From contig CAVUIU010000030.1 in NCBI GenBank assembly GCA_963741615.1, positions 62,001 through 126,000 of the forward strand: DNA of 64,000 nt. Direction: 5' to 3'. A program made the translations under genes and the position numbers. Below the pieces are notes generated by a model, which saw nothing but the letters and a program-made list of their open reading frames with translations, made no database searches and was not told where the DNA came from. Shown one piece after another: positions 61,301 through 64,000 of this stretch. This DNA is from UBA9676 sp963741615 (GTDB lineage Bacteria > Actinomycetota > Actinomycetes > Streptosporangiales > Streptosporangiaceae). Numbering within the stretch: position 1 is the first letter of the stretch; the number at the start of each line of letters is the position of its first letter.

Positions 61301-62176
61301 ATGGCAGGCCAGGGTGCCGCAGATCGCGTCCGCGGGCGGATCGGTGCGGCCATCTTCGAGCGGGTAGCCGGGCCGGAAGGCCCGGCGCGCCGCCGGCTCA
61401 TCCATGAGGCCGCGGGCGAACGCTGGTTCGCCGAGGACCGCCCGGTCCGCCGCGTGCACGGGGATTCTTCGATGTTCATCGGCGGGATCAGGGCTTTGCT
61501 GCTGCAGTCGCTGCATCCGCTGGCCATGGCCGCGGTGGCCGGGCACTCGGGTTACCGCGGCGACCCGTGGGGGCGGTTGCAGCGGACCAGCTACTTCCTT
61601 GCCGTCACGACGTTCGGCCGGGCCAGCGATGCGCAGGAAGCGATCGGGCGGGTCCGGGCGATCCACCGGCGGGTCACCGGAACCGCGCCGGACGGGCGGC
61701 CGTATGCGGCCTCGGACCCGCGCCTGCTGACCTGGGTGCATATCGCCGAGGCCGACAGCTTCCTGCGTGCCCACACCCGCTTCGGCGCGCGGCCCCTGGA
61801 CCAGGCCGGGCGCGATGGTTACGTCGCTGACATGGCCAGGATCGGCGGCGAGCTCGGGGTGCCCGACCCGCCGCGCACCGAAGCCGAGCTGGCCGCCGCG
61901 ATCACCCGCTACCGGGCGGAGCTGGCCGGCACCGCACAAGCCCGTGCAGCGGCCAGGTTCCTGCTGCTCAGCCCGCCGATTCCGCTGGTTGCCCGGGCGC
62001 CCTACGGCGTGCTGGGCGCCGCGGCCGTCTCGCTCCTGCCCGGATGGGCCCGGCGGCCGCTCCGCCTGCCCCGCCTGCCGGTGACCGAGGCCACGGTCGT
62101 CCGTCCGGCCGGCCGCGCCATGGTCCAGGCCATCCGCTGGGCCACCACCGCGCCGCCCGCGGTCCCGGCCGCCTAG
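61301..62176 (+). CDS. MpaB/DUF2236-family oxygenase-like protein
   Basis: A 291-residue protein. The sequences LQSLHPLAMAAVAGHSGYRG and RLLTWVHIAEADSFLRAHTR contain the conserved His residues of the DUF2236/latex-clearing (Lcp/MpaB) family, in which they bind heme or a metal. The helical fold fits. Members act on rubber, on the farnesyl chain of mycophenolic acid intermediates or on unknown lipids; here the substrate is unknown. It has no signal peptide, so it is probably cytoplasmic. Confidence 0.85.
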   Translation: MAGQGAADRVRGRIGAAIFERVAGPEGPARRRLIHEAAGERWFAEDRPVRRVHGDSSMFIGGIRALLLQSLHPLAMAAVAGHSGYRGDPWGRLQRTSYFLAVTTFGRASDAQEAIGRVRAIHRRVTGTAPDGRPYAASDPRLLTWVHIAEADSFLRAHTRFGARPLDQAGRDGYVADMARIGGELGVPDPPRTEAELAAAITRYRAELAGTAQARAAARFLLLSPPIPLVARAPYGVLGAAAVSLLPGWARRPLRLPRLPVTEATVVRPAGRAMVQAIRWATTAPPAVPAA

Positions 62177-62255
62177 TCCCGGGCGGATGAACGGCCGTCG
62201 TCACGGCCACCGGATGCGGGCGTCCGCTGGCATCGCCACCTGCGAGCATGGACGG

Positions 62256-62780
62256 GTGAGCGTCACCAGGCTTGTCACGTTCGGCGACGGCCCGGTCCTG
62301 GCCGAGCTGCTCCGCGTCAACCGCGGCTTCCTCGCCCCCTGGGAGCCGGTCCGCGGCGACGACTACTTCACCGCCGAGGGCCAGCGGGCCGTGATCCGGG
62401 ACGCGCTCACGCGGTACGCGCAGGGGACAGCCCTCCCTCACGTCATCCTCGGTGAGTCCGGCCGCGTGGCCGGCCGCATCACGCTCAGCGACATCGTGCG
62501 CGGCCCGTTCCTGTCGTGTCATCTGGGCTACTGGGTGAGCGCCGCGGACAACGGGCGCGGCCTGGCCACCTGCGCCGTGCGCGACATCATCGGGGTGGCC
62601 TTCGGGGGGCTGGGGCTGCACCGGATCCAGGCCGCCACGCTGCTGCACAACGTCAGGTCGCAGCGGGTGCTGGAACACAACGGGTTCGTCCGCTTCGGCG
62701 TGGCGCCGGCCTACCTCAACATCGCCGGCAAGTGGCAGGACCACGCCCTATACCAGGTGGTGAAGGCGGCTCCGGGGTGA
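62256..62780 (+). CDS. GNAT-family N-acetyltransferase (RimJ/RimL type)
   Basis: A 174-residue acetyltransferase from GTG 62256; earlier in-frame starts add residues not typical of the fold. HVILGESGRVAGRITLSDIV and CHLGYWVSAADNGRGLATCA form the acetyl-CoA-binding motif A (Q/R-x-x-G-x-G/A equivalent), and GLHRIQAATLLHNVRSQRVL with FGVAPAYLNIAGKWQDHALY is motif B and the RimJ-like C-terminus. It may acetylate the N-terminus of a ribosomal protein, an antibiotic or another small molecule. Confidence 0.92.
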   Translation: MSVTRLVTFGDGPVLAELLRVNRGFLAPWEPVRGDDYFTAEGQRAVIRDALTRYAQGTALPHVILGESGRVAGRITLSDIVRGPFLSCHLGYWVSAADNGRGLATCAVRDIIGVAFGGLGLHRIQAATLLHNVRSQRVLEHNGFVRFGVAPAYLNIAGKWQDHALYQVVKAAPG

Positions 62781-62823
62781 TTGGGGTAGCTGCCCGGAAT
62801 GACCGTTCAGTTACAGTGACGGG

Positions 62824-64000
62824 ATGCTGCCAGGGTCGCGCGGGGCTCGCCGCGTCCATCCGAACCTGATCCTGGCCGTCCTGTCGCTCGCTGCCCTTGT
62901 GTACGCGGTCCTGAGTTCTGCGGTGATCCCGGCGCTGCCGACCATCCAGCGCAGCCTCCAGGCCAGCGAGACGGGTGTCACCTGGCTGCTGACCGGCTTC
63001 CTGCTCTCGGCCTCGGTCGGCACGGCGATCATCGGCAAGCTCGGCGACATGCACGGCAAGCAGCGGCTGCTGGTCTGGACCCTGCTGGCGCTCGCCGCCG
63101 GGACCCTGCTCGCGGCCCTGTCCGGCTCGCTGGCTGTCCTGATCGTGGCCCGGATCATCCAAGGGGTGGCCGGCGGTATCTTCCCGCTCTCGTTCGCGAT
63201 CGTCCGGGACGAGTTTCCCGCTGACCGGGTCGCCGGGAGCATCGGGCTGATGTCCGCCATCCTCGGGGTCGGGGGAGGGCTCGGGCTGGTTGTCGGCGGG
63301 ATCATCGACGAGCACCTGAACTGGCACTGGCTGTTCTGGATTCCGCTGCCGGCCATGATCCTCGCCGCTTTCTGCGCCTGGCGCTACATCCCGGAATCAC
63401 CGGTCCGCTCGCCGGGCCGGGTCAACTGGGCGGCGGCGGCGCTGATGACCACCGGCATGTCCTGCGTGCTCATCGCGATCGCCCAGACCACGGTCTGGGG
63501 CTGGACAGGGCCGCCCACGCTGGTGCTCCTGGCATCCGGCCTGGCCGTCTGCGGCTGGTGGATCCTGGTGGAGTTGCGCAGCCGCAACCCCCTGATCGAC
63601 ATGACGATGATGCGGGTCCGCGGGGTATGGACGGTCAACCTGGCGGCCTTCCTCCTCGGCGCGGGACTGTACTCGTGGTTCCTGCTGCTTCCGCAGCTCG
63701 CCCAGCTCCCGGCGAGCACCGGCTTCGGTTACGGGGCCTCGGTCGTGGCCGCGGGACTGTACCTGCTGCCGTGCGCGCTCGGCATGGGCGTGCTGGGCTC
63801 GGTGGCCGGCCGGGTCGAGCGGCGCTTCAGCTCACGGCGCGCGCTGATCGCCGGCGCGGCGGTGAGCGCCGTCGCCTGCGGCTGGCTGACGATAACCAGC
63901 CGGTACCCGTACGACATGCTGCTCAGCTCGATGCTGCTGGGGGTCGGGATCGGGCTCGCGTTCGCAGCGCTCGGCAACCTGATCGTCCAGGCCGTCCCGC
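62824..64000 (+). CDS. MFS transporter (DHA2 type), 3' end outside window
   Basis: The frame from ATG 62824 is open to the window edge (about 392 codons), so the C-terminus is missing. About ten hydrophobic helices are seen; LSSAVIPALPTIQRSL is motif D1, IIGKLGDMHGKQRLLVWTLL the motif A loop and RIIQGVAGGIFPLSFAIVRD the motif C-like segment, all typical for 14-helix drug antiporters. It follows the acetyltransferase by 43 bp in the same direction, so the two may be cotranscribed. Confidence 0.9.
   Translation, partial: MLPGSRGARRVHPNLILAVLSLAALVYAVLSSAVIPALPTIQRSLQASETGVTWLLTGFLLSASVGTAIIGKLGDMHGKQRLLVWTLLALAAGTLLAALSGSLAVLIVARIIQGVAGGIFPLSFAIVRDEFPADRVAGSIGLMSAILGVGGGLGLVVGGIIDEHLNWHWLFWIPLPAMILAAFCAWRYIPESPVRSPGRVNWAAAALMTTGMSCVLIAIAQTTVWGWTGPPTLVLLASGLAVCGWWILVELRSRNPLIDMTMMRVRGVWTVNLAAFLLGAGLYSWFLLLPQLAQLPASTGFGYGASVVAAGLYLLPCALGMGVLGSVAGRVERRFSSRRALIAGAAVSAVACGWLTITSRYPYDMLLSSMLLGVGIGLAFAALGNLIVQAVP

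Overview
The window is high-GC DNA with strong third-position G/C bias, GTG starts, GGAGG ribosome-binding sites and many small regulators paired divergently with their targets. This, together with the protein families present (PadR, MarR and TetR regulators, sedolisin, TAP-like hydrolase, DUF2236/MpaB oxygenase, FadA/FadB), points to a soil or filamentous actinobacterium, perhaps Streptosporangiales-like; the exact taxon cannot be read from the sequence. No rRNA, tRNA or CRISPR array was recognised. Two genes run off the window: a MucR-like regulator at the left end and an MFS transporter at the right end.

Layout. 1-4.2 kb: a Ros/MucR-type zinc-finger gene, a PadR-like gene flanked by a pair of inverted repeats, then a gene graveyard with remnants of an aldehyde dehydrogenase, a short-chain dehydrogenase, a lyxose-isomerase-like cupin and mannonate dehydratase. 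These look like the debris of a sugar-acid catabolic locus. 4.2-8.8 kb: a small low-GC protein, a large S53 peptidase with a Cys-rich tail, an alpha/beta hydrolase and two small Cys-containing proteins. 9.2-20.8 kb: a catabolic block made of a complete peptide/nickel-type ABC importer (binding lipoprotein, two permeases, one fused double ATPase), a Rieske oxygenase with an FAD oxidoreductase, and a TetR regulator translationally coupled to a CocE-type hydrolase, with TetR-like palindromes in the divergent promoter. 20.9-25.0 kb: a methyltransferase and then a defence-like cassette: a two-helix membrane protein with a ThsA-type macro domain (frameshifted), divergent from a P-loop ATPase overlapping an FRG-domain protein. 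25-32 kb: secreted M1 peptidase, methyltransferase, alpha/beta hydrolase fused to an IS4-type transposase remnant, sulfotransferase-like protein, a secreted protein and a membrane protein. 32.7-38.8 kb: a glycosyltransferase-like protein, a PadR-ABC-FtsX export operon (ATPase frameshifted), and a truncated histidine kinase with its response regulator. 39-50 kb: phosphoesterase, a fatty-acid beta-oxidation pair (thiolase and FadB-like multifunctional protein), ABC exporter with divergent MarR, MFS pump. 50-54.7 kb: a phasin-like small gene with a clear promoter and operator, a TAP-like peptidase/hydrolase, HAD phosphatase with MarR, and a cupin. 54.9-61.0 kb: a compact redox operon of 2-oxoacid:ferredoxin oxidoreductase (gamma-delta fusion, alpha, beta) followed by the two subunits of an NfnAB/SudBA-like ferredoxin:NADP oxidoreductase and a coupled tandem-repeat protein. 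61-64 kb: small Cys protein, MpaB/DUF2236 oxygenase, GNAT acetyltransferase, MFS transporter.

The two most interesting units are the TM-macro / ATPase / FRG cassette (candidate anti-phage system related in its effector to type II Thoeris, but with no TIR gene visible) and the Kor-Nfn operon, which is an anaerobe-style ferredoxin module in an apparently aerobic actinobacterium. Several otherwise good genes carry single-base shifts, often in short G/C runs, so some pseudogene calls may reflect sequencing error.
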